Positions 27,002-35,406 of a DNA stretch of 59,921 nucleotides are shown here, in pieces; position 1 is the stretch's first letter; every line of letters starts with the position of its first letter. The position numbers and the translations under genes are program-made. This stretch comes from Acidimicrobiaceae bacterium (lineage in GTDB: Bacteria; Actinomycetota; Acidimicrobiia; Acidimicrobiales; RAAP-2): assembly GCA_003133665.1 (NCBI GenBank), contig PKYK01000070.1:1-59921 (forward strand), read 5' to 3'. The notes beneath the pieces were generated by a model. It was not told the DNA's origin. It ran no database searches and worked only from the letters and a program-made list of their open reading frames with translations.

Positions 27002-28630
27002 TTACAGAGTGAGTCCCGCGGCGCAGAACTCGTGCTGCACCAGCGCACCGTAGGCGTGCACTTGGGAATCGCGCTCTTCGTCGCTCCAGTTGAGTTCGGG
27101 CGCCACGAGCGCGGCGATTGCGGGGGCGGCGCGAAGCGCGGCGCGCGCGTCGTGCAAGTGAGCGCGCGTGCGCCGGGTGAGAAGGTCCACGAGCGATGTG
27201 GCCATCTCGTGGCGGACGGCGTGGACGAACTCGGCGTTGACGTAGGGCTGACCGTCGATGGGACGCTCGGCGAGCGCGGGATTGGCGCCAATGAGCGAGA
27301 GCAGCCCGGTGGCATCCTCCCCGTGTCGTTGGTAGAGGTGAGTCTCGAGTGGTGTGCGCGGACGCCACGGACCCGTGCCGTGGAGCCGGAGCCTCTTCGT
27401 CCGCACGCCGGCGAGGCCCGACAGATAGGGGCCCAGCGCGTTCACGGTGTCTTCGGCCATGGCACGATACGTTGTCCATTTCCCTCCGGTGACGTGAACG
27501 ACGGCGTCGCCCGAGTCGATGACCTTGTGTCGACGCGAGAGATCGGATGTCCGTTCGTTCAGCACTCTTCCCTCACTCGGTGCGAGCAGTGGACGCAGTC
27601 CGGCCCAGACGCCGGTGACATCGCCCAGCGTCAGGTTCGACGACGTTGAGGCGTTCACGGCCGTCAAGAGGTACGCCACGTCGGCCGGCGTGCACTCGGG
27701 ACTGTCGAGCGCCCCGTCGTAGGCGGTATCGGTGGTGCCGATATAGGTATAGGGGGCCTCCTCGAAGGGAACGACGAAGATGTTGCGCCGGTCACCGGGC
27801 ACGTTCAGCACCGCGGCGGCGTCGGCCGGGAGCCGGCTGCGCGGCACCGAAAGGTGTACCCCCTTGGCGGGCGTGACGCGATGTGAGATCACATGTTCGG
27901 CCATGGCGAAGATGTCGTCGGCCCAGACGCCGGTGGCGTTGACGACGGTTCGCGTGGAGAGTGTCAAGGTCGAACCTCCCAGCTCGTCACGACAGACGAC
28001 GCCGTTCGCTCGTCCTCGCTCGTCGTGCGTGATGTCGACCGCTCGCAGGTAGTTCGCGACATCGGCGTTGAAGTCGAGCGCGGCCGAGCGAGCCAGGGCG
28101 AGGGCGACACGCGCGTCATCGCCACGAGCGTCGTAATAGAGAAAACCGGCGACGAGACGCTGAGTATTGAGCGTCGGCAGGAGGGCAAGCGCCTCATCCT
28201 TCGTCACCTTGCGGTAGCGCTGTCCGATGCGCCAACCACCGGAAAGGTCGTAGATCCGCAGTGCCGTGGCGTATCCCTTCACGAGGGCTTTTGAGACGAC
28301 GCCGTTGTTGCCAAACAGCGGTATGAGAAACGGGAGGGGACGAACGAGGAACGGGGCGTTCTCCAGTAGTCGCCGGCGTTCGCGCAGGTTCTGGTAGACG
28401 AGTCGGAACTCCTTCTGCTGCAGATACCGCAAACCGCCGTGCACCATTTTCGATGATTTTGAACTCGTGCCCGAAGCGATGTCGCCGGCGTCGACGAGCG
28501 CAACTCGCAAACCTCGCGACGCGGCGTCGAGCGCGACGCCGGCTCCCGTCATCCCCGCACCGATCACCACGACGTCGTACCGTGATTCGGCCATTGTCGA
28601 CAGCGCGTCATCCCGTTGAAAAGAGGCCAT
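27002..28630 (-). CDS. glpD: Glycerol-3-phosphate dehydrogenase/oxidase
   Basis: A 542-residue FAD enzyme that oxidises glycerol-3-phosphate to DHAP and passes electrons to quinone or oxygen. The FAD motif is VVVIGAGMTGAGVALDAASRG; then SGTSSKSSKMVHGGLRYL, the family signature, and VNATGVWADDIF. The C-terminal domain (GTGPWRPRTPLETHLYQRHG) ends in the usual helical cap. I chose ATG 28630; a weaker alternative is the ATG twelve codons on, close to AESRYDVVVIG. First gene of a three-gene operon on this strand and divergent, 40 bases, from the acyl-CoA dehydrogenase gene. Confidence 0.92.
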   Translation of the reverse strand: MASFQRDDALSTMAESRYDVVVIGAGMTGAGVALDAASRGLRVALVDAGDIASGTSSKSSKMVHGGLRYLQQKEFRLVYQNLRERRRLLENAPFLVRPLPFLIPLFGNNGVVSKALVKGYATALRIYDLSGGWRIGQRYRKVTKDEALALLPTLNTQRLVAGFLYYDARGDDARVALALARSAALDFNADVANYLRAVDITHDERGRANGVVCRDELGGSTLTLSTRTVVNATGVWADDIFAMAEHVISHRVTPAKGVHLSVPRSRLPADAAAVLNVPGDRRNIFVVPFEEAPYTYIGTTDTAYDGALDSPECTPADVAYLLTAVNASTSSNLTLGDVTGVWAGLRPLLAPSEGRVLNERTSDLSRRHKVIDSGDAVVHVTGGKWTTYRAMAEDTVNALGPYLSGLAGVRTKRLRLHGTGPWRPRTPLETHLYQRHGEDATGLLSLIGANPALAERPIDGQPYVNAEFVHAVRHEMATSLVDLLTRRTRAHLHDARAALRAAPAIAALVAPELNWSDEERDSQVHAYGALVQHEFCAAGLTL

Positions 28631-28657
28631 CGGGCAATGTTGGCACACCGCTCGCAC

Positions 28658-28663
28658 TAACTT
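28658..28663 (+). promoter_or_regulatory. Leaderless -10 element of the acyl-CoA dehydrogenase gene
   Basis: TAACTT ends 7 bases before ATG 28671 and no Shine-Dalgarno follows. It sits in the 40-base spacer shared with glpD. Confidence 0.4.
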
Positions 28664-28670
28664 GAATGGT

Positions 28671-29840
28671 ATGGATTTTGAACTCTCCGATGAACTGCGT
28701 GGACTCCAACAGATGGTGCGTCAACTCGCCCAGAACAAGATCAAGCCCCGAGCCCGGGAGATTGATTCGACGGGCGCGTACCCGCAGGACATCTTCGATG
28801 AGTTCAAGAAAGCCGACCTGCTCGGTCTGTGCATCCCCGAAGAGTACGGCGGCTCGGGCGCCGGCATCATGGGTCTCACCCTGGCTATCGAAGAGGTCAC
28901 CAAGTACTCCAACGTCCTCGGGCTAATGCTCCTGCTGACTCGTCTGCCGACCGGTCCCGTGATGATTGCGGGAACCGAGGAGCAGAAGCTTCGCTACCTG
29001 CCCGGCATTGCCAGGGGCACGCAGCGAGCGGCGTTCTGCCTCTCCGAACCCGGTGCGGGTTCGGACGTCGCCGGCATGCAGACCCGGGCCACGCCCGACC
29101 CCGAGGTGGAGGGCGGCTTCATCGTGAACGGGACGAAGTGCTGGATTTCTGGTGGTATGCAGGCCGACTGGTTCGTGGTCTTTGCCAAGACCGGTGACCC
29201 CGCATCGCGACAGCACACCAACATCGGCTGCTTCATCGTGGACGCTTCGACGCCAGGCGTGTCGCGCCCGCGCGTGGACAAGAAGATGGGTGTGAAGGGC
29301 ATCGACACCGCTGAAATCGTCTTCGAGAACGTGAGGATTGGCCCGGGCCAAGTGATCGGTGGAGGATTCCTTCTGGTCATGCAGTCGCTCAATGCGATGC
29401 GCCCCATCGTGGCGGCTCGCGGGCTGGGCCTTGCTGAAGGTGCGTTGATGTACGCGACCGAGTACGTGAAGAACCGACCCGCGTTCGGCAAGACCATCGC
29501 CGAATTTCAAGGCATCCAATGGGAGATCGCCAAGTGCGCGACCGAAATCGAGGCGGCCCGCCTCTTGACCTATCGCGCAGCGTGGCTCGCCGATCAGGGA
29601 AAGTTCACCAAAGAGTACGTGCCGATGTTGTCGATGTGTAAGTACTACGCATCCGAGGTCGCGGTGAAGGCCTCGGGCCTCGCGGTCCAGCTGCTCGGAG
29701 CAGCGGGCTACATGGAAGAACACCCGACCGAGCTCTACTACCGCGACGCGCGCCAACTCACGATCGTCGAAGGGACCAGCCAGGTCCAGCTGGGACTCAT
29801 CGGCAAGGGTGTGCTTGGTCACGACCTCTGGTGGGACTAA
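28671..29840 (+). CDS. Acyl-CoA dehydrogenase
   Basis: A 389-residue FAD acyl-CoA dehydrogenase of the usual length. The helical N-terminal domain has LCIPEEYGGSGAGIMGL; the middle barrel shows AAFCLSEPGAGSDVAGM and NGTKCWISGG, the two classic signature regions. The C-terminal helical domain ends with YYRDARQLTIVEGTSQVQLGLIG, where the Glu after IV is the catalytic base. Acyl-chain preference is not obvious. Electrons would go to the EtfAB encoded at 52696-54446. I preferred ATG 28671 over TTG 28662. It is followed by a CoA-transferase family gene with its own promoter signal. Confidence 0.92.
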   Translation: MDFELSDELRGLQQMVRQLAQNKIKPRAREIDSTGAYPQDIFDEFKKADLLGLCIPEEYGGSGAGIMGLTLAIEEVTKYSNVLGLMLLLTRLPTGPVMIAGTEEQKLRYLPGIARGTQRAAFCLSEPGAGSDVAGMQTRATPDPEVEGGFIVNGTKCWISGGMQADWFVVFAKTGDPASRQHTNIGCFIVDASTPGVSRPRVDKKMGVKGIDTAEIVFENVRIGPGQVIGGGFLLVMQSLNAMRPIVAARGLGLAEGALMYATEYVKNRPAFGKTIAEFQGIQWEIAKCATEIEAARLLTYRAAWLADQGKFTKEYVPMLSMCKYYASEVAVKASGLAVQLLGAAGYMEEHPTELYYRDARQLTIVEGTSQVQLGLIGKGVLGHDLWWD

Positions 29841-29864
29841 CCCGGTTCGCGCAGCGAGCGAATC

Positions 29865-29870
29865 TACACT
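29865..29870 (+). promoter_or_regulatory. Leaderless -10 element of the CaiB/BaiF-type gene
   Basis: TACACT ends 6 bases before GTG 29877, with no ribosome site between. Confidence 0.5.
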
Positions 29871-29876
29871 GACAAC

Positions 29877-31010
29877 GTGAGTGGACCACTTGAGGGACTC
29901 AAGGTACTTGAACTAGCGGGTATCGGACCAAGTCCGTACGCGTGCATGCTGCTGGCCGATCTCGGTGCGGACGTTTTGCGTCTGGAACGTGGCAATGCCG
30001 ACGCCGAGCCGGTGACCACGTGGGACGTCTTGAATCGATCGCGCCACTCAGTGGCGGTCGATCTCAAGAACGACGCCGGTCGCGAATTGGTGCTCGAACT
30101 CTCCGAGCAGGCTGACGTCGTGATCGAGGGATTCCGCCCGGGCGTGGCCGAGCGGCTGGGACTCGGACCCGACGATCTGTGGTCACGTAACCCGCGTCTC
30201 GTCTACGGGCGAATGACCGGCTTCGGACAGGACGGTCCGCTGGCGCAGCGTGCGGGCCACGACATCAACTACATCGCGGTTTCTGGAGCGTTGTGGCCGC
30301 TCGGCCGAACGGGAGAACGCCCACTGCCCCCGATGAACCTCGTCGGTGACTTCGGCGGAGGTGCCCTCTTCTTGGCATTCGGGGTCGTTGCGGCCGTGCT
30401 CTCGGCCCGGACGACGGGCGAGGGACAGGTGGTCGACGCCGCCATGGTGGACGGGACGGCCTCGATGATGGCCATGACGCACGCATTTCTCAATTCTGGC
30501 TACTGGCATGAAGAACGCGGCGTCAACATCCTCGATACGGGAGCGCACTTCTACGAGGTCTACGAGACGAGCGACCAGAAGTTCGTCGCGGTTGGTGCCA
30601 TCGAGGCGAAGTTCTACGAGGCGCTGCTGCGCGGACTCGGCCTCTCGGGCGAACAGCTACCCGCGCAGATGGACCGTGCGCAGTGGCCCGCGATGAAGGC
30701 CAAGTTCGCCGAAGCCTTCTCGGCCAAGTCGCGCGATGAGTGGACCGAGGTCTTTGCTGAAGTGGACGCCTGTGTAACCCCGGTGCTGTCGCCCCGCGAA
30801 GCCGCCCATCACCCGTATAACGTCGCTCGAGGCGTCTTTGCCACCGGAGACGTCGTCCAACCGTCGCCGGCGCCGCGTTTCTCCAAGACCCCCGGGTCGA
30901 TCCGCCAACCGCCGCGCTCGGCCGGTTCGGGGACCCGAGAGGGGCTTGCGAGTTGGGGGATCAGCGACGAACGTCAGGCGGCCCTGCGCAGTGCGGGCGC
31001 GTTCGGCTAG
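29877..31010 (+). CDS. CaiB/BaiF-family protein, alpha-methylacyl-CoA racemase-like
   Basis: A 377-residue family III CoA-transferase fold protein most like alpha-methylacyl-CoA racemase. The N-terminus LEGLKVLELAGIGPSPYACMLLADLGADV is characteristic. His128 (RAGHDINYIAVSGAL) and Asp158 (NLVGDFGGGAL) match the catalytic pair of the mycobacterial racemase MCR, and AHHPYNVARGVF marks the C-terminal domain. Racemases of this type interconvert 2R and 2S methyl-branched acyl-CoAs for beta-oxidation, which suits the acyl-CoA dehydrogenase just upstream. Stop TAG lies in a CTAG shared with the convergent RAM-domain gene. Confidence 0.88.
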   Translation: MSGPLEGLKVLELAGIGPSPYACMLLADLGADVLRLERGNADAEPVTTWDVLNRSRHSVAVDLKNDAGRELVLELSEQADVVIEGFRPGVAERLGLGPDDLWSRNPRLVYGRMTGFGQDGPLAQRAGHDINYIAVSGALWPLGRTGERPLPPMNLVGDFGGGALFLAFGVVAAVLSARTTGEGQVVDAAMVDGTASMMAMTHAFLNSGYWHEERGVNILDTGAHFYEVYETSDQKFVAVGAIEAKFYEALLRGLGLSGEQLPAQMDRAQWPAMKAKFAEAFSAKSRDEWTEVFAEVDACVTPVLSPREAAHHPYNVARGVFATGDVVQPSPAPRFSKTPGSIRQPPRSAGSGTREGLASWGISDERQAALRSAGAFG

Positions 31011-31243
31011 ATGTTAACGACGGGACAGGTCAGGGTTCGGGTGATCCCCGGGACCTTCTGGATGGCGCCCACGATGAACTTGCCAAGATCATCGACGCTT
31101 TCGGCGGTGCAGCGAACAATCACGTCGTAGGGTCCGGTGACCTCGAACGACTCCATCACTCCGGGCACGGCACGGGTGGCCAAGACCACGCTTTCGCTCG
31201 AACCGATTTCGGATTGAATCAAGATGTACGCCTGGACCGACAT
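31007..31243 (-). CDS. Stand-alone Lrp/AsnC ligand-binding (RAM) domain protein
   Basis: A 78-residue protein consisting only of the alpha-beta RAM domain found at the C-terminus of Lrp/AsnC regulators: VQAYILIQSEIG, VPGVMESFEVTGPYDVIVRC and VPGITRTLTCPVV. It has no DNA-binding helix-turn-helix. Such stand-alone forms bind amino acids or other small effectors as oligomers and may modulate full-length regulators. GAAAGG stands 6 bases before the ATG at 31243. It converges with the racemase-like gene through a shared CTAG. Confidence 0.88.
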   Translation of the reverse strand: MSVQAYILIQSEIGSSESVVLATRAVPGVMESFEVTGPYDVIVRCTAESVDDLGKFIVGAIQKVPGITRTLTCPVVNI

Positions 31244-31296
31244 TGTGAACCTTTCGTTTCGAGTCCCACCATATTGCCCGTTTTCCAGCGTCTTCG

Positions 31297-31515
31297 CTAA
31301 TCGTCGCGGAAGCGCTTGCCCATGTGCCACTGAAAGCAGTAGTCGCATCGGTAGGTGTTCAGATCGACGCCGCTGAGCGTCCACGCGAGTTGGGCGGCGC
31401 TGGCGGCTTCGGCTTCGGTCCGGTAGGCCGTTTTTGGCGTCCCCTCTCGGGTGAAGTGCGACGCCACTCGACCGATCGGGCGGGTGGGCGGTGTGGGGCG
31501 GCGGCGGCGCTTCAT
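31297..31515 (-). CDS. Hypothetical small CxxC protein
   Basis: A 72-residue basic protein beginning MKRRRRPTPPTRP and ending NTYRCDYCFQWHMGKRFRDD. Cys-x2-Cys-x3-His near the C-terminus suggests zinc binding, and the Y-x-C-x2-C-x3-H-x-G pattern recurs in many small actinobacterial and phage proteins of unknown role. I chose ATG 31515 over an upstream start 22 codons earlier that would lie across the palindrome at 31517-31552. It is transcribed divergently from the DUF3039 gene; the two starts are 38 bases apart. Confidence 0.65.
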   Translation of the reverse strand: MKRRRRPTPPTRPIGRVASHFTREGTPKTAYRTEAEAASAAQLAWTLSGVDLNTYRCDYCFQWHMGKRFRDD

Positions 31516-31516
31516 G

Positions 31517-31552
31517 GCATAGAACCCTACCCATCTGGGTAGGGTTCTATGC
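31517..31552. promoter_or_regulatory. Perfect palindrome carrying two mirrored leaderless promoters
   Basis: Two perfect 17-base arms (each left arm base mirrored) flank a 2-base centre. Each half contains TAGGGT: 31540-31545 on the plus strand, 7 bases before GTG 31553, and 31529-31524 on the minus strand, 8 bases before ATG 31515. The site is thus both the divergent promoter pair and a plausible operator. Confidence 0.65.
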
Positions 31553-31837
31553 GTGAGCACGCAACCCGGTGTGGAAGTCATCGTCCACTCGACACCCCAG
31601 GTCGATGAGGGAGATCACGAGCGCTTTGCCCACATCGTGCTCGAGGGCTACACGCCGAAGGATGGCGAGTTCGTTCCCCTCGATAACTCGGTCGTCGACG
31701 GAATGATCAATGCAACCCCGGTGAAAGCACTGTGCGGCAAGGTGTGGGTTCCCGGACGCGATCCGCAGAAGTACCCGCTCTGTCCCACCTGCAAGGAAAT
31801 CGCCGCGGCGATGGGCTGGTCGCTGCCCAACGGGTAG
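31553..31837 (+). CDS. DUF3039 family protein
   Basis: A 94-residue actinobacterial protein. The C-terminal half has TPVKALCGKVWVPGRDPQKYPLCPTCKEIAAAM, with one Cys in ALCGK and a CPTC pair, the family's conserved core, which probably binds zinc. The N-terminal half is acidic. The function is unknown. Start GTG 31553 lies 7 bases after a TAGGGT -10 element inside the palindrome, so the message is probably leaderless. Confidence 0.85.
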   Translation: MSTQPGVEVIVHSTPQVDEGDHERFAHIVLEGYTPKDGEFVPLDNSVVDGMINATPVKALCGKVWVPGRDPQKYPLCPTCKEIAAAMGWSLPNG

Positions 31838-31870
31838 GCCCTCGGCGACCGTGGCGCAGAGGTCGACGTT

Positions 31871-31876
31871 TAGGCT
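31871..31876 (+). promoter_or_regulatory. Leaderless -10 element of the 93-residue hypothetical gene
   Basis: TAGGCT ends 8 bases before GTG 31885. Confidence 0.4.
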
Positions 31877-31884
31877 TCCTCTTC

Positions 31885-32166
31885 GTGAAAAGCATCCGGA
31901 TCCTGAATGATTCGCCGCGCAACGGGTCTCTGAACGCTCGCCTCGCGGCCGCCCAGCTACCCGACGACTACCTCGCGACGTGCTCCGACCTGGGCGACGT
32001 TCCTTCCGACAACGAGGACCTCACGGGGGATCATGGGCCAGCGGCCGTGACGGGTCCTCGCGCGGCGATCAACGGCGCCGACGGCGGGCCGGTTCGCGCT
32101 GTGGAGGGCGGTGCGCGATCGGTCGCCGGCGACAACTGGGACGCCTTCGTAGGATCGCTGAAGTAA
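31885..32166 (+). CDS. Hypothetical protein
   Basis: I do not recognise this 93-residue acidic protein (MKSIRILNDSPRNGSLNARL at the start). It has no membrane segment. The middle is Gly/Ala-rich and looks disordered, while DNWDAFVGSLK closes the chain. Its TAA stop overlaps the ATG of the glutamine amidotransferase gene by one base, so the two are almost certainly translated together. A leaderless promoter signal precedes the GTG start. Confidence 0.6.
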   Translation: MKSIRILNDSPRNGSLNARLAAAQLPDDYLATCSDLGDVPSDNEDLTGDHGPAAVTGPRAAINGADGGPVRAVEGGARSVAGDNWDAFVGSLK

Positions 32167-32837
32167 TGGCCCGCGCACTCGTTCTCCGCCACCACCTTGA
32201 AGACCACCCGGGACTGATCGGCGGGGCCCTCGAGGACCGTGGCTACGAGATGGACGTCGTGATGATGGACGAGGAGAGCCTCACGCCGTCGGTGCAGGGC
32301 TATGACCTCCTCGTCATCCTCGGTTCGAAGCACGCCGTCTACGACGAACAGGTCGAGGTGGCGTGGTTCGGACGCGAACTCGACGTCATCGCCGAGGCCG
32401 ATCACCTGGGAGTGCCGATCTTCGGGATCTGCTTTGGGGCCCAGGCGCTCTGCCGTTACCACGGCGGCGTCGTGACGCCTTCGCACGAACCAGAGATTGG
32501 CTGGTACGAGGTCGAAGCGCACAACGATTCGGGAATAGCCGCTGGTCCGTGGTTCGAGTACCACTACGACCAGTGCACGTTGCCGCCGCAAGCTCAGCTC
32601 TGGGCCACTTCGGCGCGCGCGGTGCAGGCCTTCGCGGTCGGCCGCAACGTCGGTGTCCAGTTTCATCCCGAGGTCGATGACGTTCAACTCGCCGAATGGT
32701 TTGCGGCCGATGACGAAGCGCGCGAATCCAGCCTGGACCTGGACGAACTCCTGGCCCGGACGCGGCGCGAGACGCCCGAGGCCCGCAAGCGCGCGGCCGC
32801 CTTGGTCGATCTGGTGCTCAAGCACGCTGCGCTCTGA
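32166..32837 (+). CDS. Class I glutamine amidotransferase-like protein
   Basis: A 223-residue protein with the flavodoxin-like GATase fold. The nucleophile elbow is GICFGAQAL, with the catalytic Cys, and FHPEVD supplies the His-Glu dyad, so all three catalytic residues are present. It resembles stand-alone GMP synthase-type GATases whose synthase partner is unknown. It transfers ammonia from glutamine, or hydrolyses a related gamma-glutamyl bond, in the cytoplasm. The partner is not apparent; the small upstream gene is a candidate only by position. Confidence 0.83.
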   Translation: MARALVLRHHLEDHPGLIGGALEDRGYEMDVVMMDEESLTPSVQGYDLLVILGSKHAVYDEQVEVAWFGRELDVIAEADHLGVPIFGICFGAQALCRYHGGVVTPSHEPEIGWYEVEAHNDSGIAAGPWFEYHYDQCTLPPQAQLWATSARAVQAFAVGRNVGVQFHPEVDDVQLAEWFAADDEARESSLDLDELLARTRRETPEARKRAAALVDLVLKHAAL

Positions 32838-32949
32838 GCTCGCGGCCAACGCCTCGTAGGAGTGATCGGGCAGTCAATCGATCCACACTCGGGCCCGGTG
32901 ACGATTCCGCGCGCACCGGTGCCCTGGGAGTGGCTGCGCTCGTCGTCGG

Positions 32950-32955
32950 TAGGCT
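32950..32955 (+). promoter_or_regulatory. Leaderless -10 element of the methyltransferase gene
   Basis: TAGGCT ends 6 bases before GTG 32962. Confidence 0.5.
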
Positions 32956-32961
32956 GCAACA

Positions 32962-34185
32962 GTGAGTGGTGAGCCTTCTATCGATGCTGAGACCCCCGTT
33001 CGGATCGAACGCCCGGCCACCGGAGGCGGCGTCGGGCGCTTGGGCGATGGACGGGTCGTCTTTGTCCGCCACAGTCTCCCCGGCGAGCTCGTACGCGTCG
33101 ACGTGACCGAAACCACCGCGAAGTTCGCCCGGGCCGACGCTGTCGCCATACTCGAAGCCAGTCCCGAACGCGTCGCTGCGCCGTGTGCCTATGCCCATCC
33201 GGGCGGCTGTGGCGGATGCGATCTTCAACACGCCTCGCCGGCCGCTCAGGCTTCGTGGAAGGCGGCTTTGGTCAGCGAGCACCTCCAACGCATCGCCGGC
33301 GTTACCCTCGACGTCACCGTAATTCCGTCGGGACTCGACCCCCAGGGTTCGCGTACGCGACTTCGCTGCGCCGTCAACGAGGACGGGCAACTCTGCCTGA
33401 GGGGCGCACGCTCGCACGATTTGGTGGCGGTCGATGCCTGCTGGATCGCGAGCGGCGCCTTCGCCCCAGCCTTCGCGACGTCGTGGCACGGGGCCGACGA
33501 GGTTGAACTTCGAGCGATTGGCGAGGGTGAACCGTTCGCCGTGGTGCGTCAAGAGACTCATCGTGGCACGATGTTCGAGATCTGCTCGCTCCACGGCGAG
33601 CCCCTCGAACCGTCGACGCAGTCACGCGTCCAGGTGCAGGGCCACTACTTCTCCGTTTCGCCGCGATCGTTCTGGCAGTCACATCGTGCCGCCCCCCAGT
33701 TGCTCCTTGACACGGTGCTCGCCTTTGCCGATGTCAAACCGGATGAGCACGTCACTGATCTCTTCAGCGGAGTGGGACTCTTCGCCATACCACTGGCCAA
33801 GATGGTCGGCCCCGGTGGTCGGGTGACTGCGGTCGAGTCGTCGCCGTACGCCGTACGCGACGCGCGACAGAATGGTGACGGACTTCGACAGCTGAAGGTT
33901 CGCGAGTGGTCAGTGAGTCCCCGCGCGATCAATGACGCCGTAAGTCCCGGTGATGCGGTGGTGCTCGACCCTCCGCGAAACGGTCTGGCCAAGGGGGTTG
34001 TCGACGCACTCATTCGAAGAGCACCGCGACGCCTGGTGTACGTGTCATGCGACCCTGCCACCTTCGCCAGGGACCTCAAGATGCTGCTCGCCGGTGGCTT
34101 TGCCCTCGGCGAAATCAGGGTCTTTGACCTCTTTCCCATGACCGAACACGTGGAATTGGTTTCGGTACTTGACAACACCCTCTAG
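32962..34185 (+). CDS. TrmA/RlmD-family class I SAM-dependent RNA methyltransferase
   Basis: A 407-residue RNA m5U methyltransferase-like enzyme. The N-terminal TRAM-like region (about 10-60) is followed by a Fe-S cluster site, CAYAHPGGCGGCDLQHAS, with a later Cys in AVDACWI. The SAM site is TDLFSGVGLFAIPLA, LDPPRNGL is the catalytic-domain motif, and YVSCDPATFARDL holds the nucleophilic Cys. Targets are uridine in tRNA or 23S rRNA; which one is not decidable from sequence. It stands alone, with a leaderless promoter. Confidence 0.88.
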   Translation: MSGEPSIDAETPVRIERPATGGGVGRLGDGRVVFVRHSLPGELVRVDVTETTAKFARADAVAILEASPERVAAPCAYAHPGGCGGCDLQHASPAAQASWKAALVSEHLQRIAGVTLDVTVIPSGLDPQGSRTRLRCAVNEDGQLCLRGARSHDLVAVDACWIASGAFAPAFATSWHGADEVELRAIGEGEPFAVVRQETHRGTMFEICSLHGEPLEPSTQSRVQVQGHYFSVSPRSFWQSHRAAPQLLLDTVLAFADVKPDEHVTDLFSGVGLFAIPLAKMVGPGGRVTAVESSPYAVRDARQNGDGLRQLKVREWSVSPRAINDAVSPGDAVVLDPPRNGLAKGVVDALIRRAPRRLVYVSCDPATFARDLKMLLAGGFALGEIRVFDLFPMTEHVELVSVLDNTL

Positions 34186-34241
34186 AGGGGGGAGAGTTCT
34201 GGTGAGGGCAGAAGACCTCGGCCCTCACAAAGGGGTTGAGA

Positions 34242-34520
34242 ATGCCGACCAAGTTGGACCACCACCACCGCATGACGCTGCAAAAGATATTTGGCCACCC
34301 GTTGAATCACAATATTCAGTGGCACGATGTCTGTTCGCTGTTGGGACGATTCGGCGAAGTTCACGAAACGCACCGTGGCAATTGGGCGGTCACTATCGAA
34401 GGCGAGACTTTCTCCTTTGGTTCAACGCGTAGCCGTGATCTCACTGAAGATCAGGTGGTCAAGGTCCGTCACTTCCTTCGCGCATTGGGTCTGTCGCCGG
34501 AGAAGCTAAGCGCAGCGTAG
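34242..34520 (+). CDS. Hypothetical small HicA-like protein
   Basis: A 92-residue protein with an N-terminal His-rich stretch (KLDHHHRMTLQKIFGHPL) followed by HNIQWHDVCSLLGRFGEVHETHRGNWAVTI, which has the spacing of HicA-type dsRBD-like toxins, but no HicB antitoxin gene is seen and the family resemblance is weak. It could equally be a conserved actinobacterial protein of unknown function. AAGGGG stands 6 bases before ATG 34242; an in-frame TTG at 34236 is less likely. It follows the methyltransferase by 56 bases. Confidence 0.6.
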   Translation: MPTKLDHHHRMTLQKIFGHPLNHNIQWHDVCSLLGRFGEVHETHRGNWAVTIEGETFSFGSTRSRDLTEDQVVKVRHFLRALGLSPEKLSAA

Positions 34521-34534
34521 TTGGCCGGGGACAG

Positions 34535-34540
34535 TACCGT
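34535..34540 (+). promoter_or_regulatory. Leaderless -10 element of yaaA
   Basis: TACCGT ends 6 bases before GTG 34547. Confidence 0.45.
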
Positions 34541-34546
34541 GAGTGG

Positions 34547-35293
34547 GTGCCGCACCCGCTAGTTGTCCTTCTGCCACCTTCTGAAAGCAAAGAGTCCGGG
34601 GGCTCGGTCTCCGCTCGCGTTGGCGAGTTTGACCAACTACTGGGGGTCCCGCGTCGAGAGGTTGCGAGCGCGCTCAATGATTTCGTTCGGACGTCGTCGA
34701 CGAGCAGCCTCGAGAGGACTCTGCGGGTGCGTGGACCCCTGCTCGACCGGGCAATTGGGTCGTCAAGACAACTTGCCTCGCGACGAGCACCCCTTCTTCC
34801 GGCATGGCAGCGTTACAGCGGCGTGGTATGGAAGCACCTTGACCCGGCGACGTTGCGGCCTTCGGAGCGGCGTCGGCTACTGGTTCCCTCGGGACTCTAC
34901 GGCGTCACCACGGGTGAGGACCTCGTTGCGGATTACCGGCTGGGGTTGAAGGTGCGACTCGAGCCGATGGGGAATCTGGCGACGTTCTGGCGCCCCCGGC
35001 TGACGCCGGTGCTGGATCACTTCCCGCGCGACGTCACGGTCGTCAATCTGCTGCCTCGCGAACACGAGGCGGCATTCGATTTTGATCACCTCGCGACAAT
35101 GCGCGACGTCGTCAAGGTCACATTCTTGAGTTCGAGCGGCGCAGGAGCGGCTGGCCACGCGGCGAAGGCCGTGAAGGGCGTGTTGGCGCGTCAACTTCTT
35201 CTAGATGGATTGGGCGTTCTCGATTCTTTCGCCTGGGAGGGCTGGCGAGCGAGGCACCACCGGGGCCAAGTCAGCGTGATGGCGCCTCACTGA
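34547..35293 (+). CDS. yaaA: YaaA family protein (peroxide stress response)
   Basis: A 248-residue YaaA/DUF328 protein. Typical pieces are LLPPSESK at the N-terminus, WQRYSGVVWKHLDP, RRLLVPSGLYGVTTGEDLVADYRLGLKV in the middle and the C-terminal LARQLLLDGL. In E. coli YaaA lowers free iron during peroxide stress and binds DNA. Length agrees with the family (about 250). GTG 34547 is placed by a TACCGT -10 element. Confidence 0.87.
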   Translation: MPHPLVVLLPPSESKESGGSVSARVGEFDQLLGVPRREVASALNDFVRTSSTSSLERTLRVRGPLLDRAIGSSRQLASRRAPLLPAWQRYSGVVWKHLDPATLRPSERRRLLVPSGLYGVTTGEDLVADYRLGLKVRLEPMGNLATFWRPRLTPVLDHFPRDVTVVNLLPREHEAAFDFDHLATMRDVVKVTFLSSSGAGAAGHAAKAVKGVLARQLLLDGLGVLDSFAWEGWRARHHRGQVSVMAPH

Positions 35294-35393
35294 AGAACGT
35301 TCCCGGGCACCTCGCGCCAGTGCGGGCTTCGGTCCGTATTCGGGTCGATCAGGGGGCGTGACCCGTCCACGTGCAGATTGGAGTGATTGGGCT

Positions 35394-35399
35394 TATGGT
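35394..35399 (+). promoter_or_regulatory. Leaderless -10 element of the PH-like membrane protein gene
   Basis: TATGGT ends 7 bases before GTG 35407; it supports that start over GTG 35371. Confidence 0.4.
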
Positions 35400-35406
35400 G
35401 AGCCTT

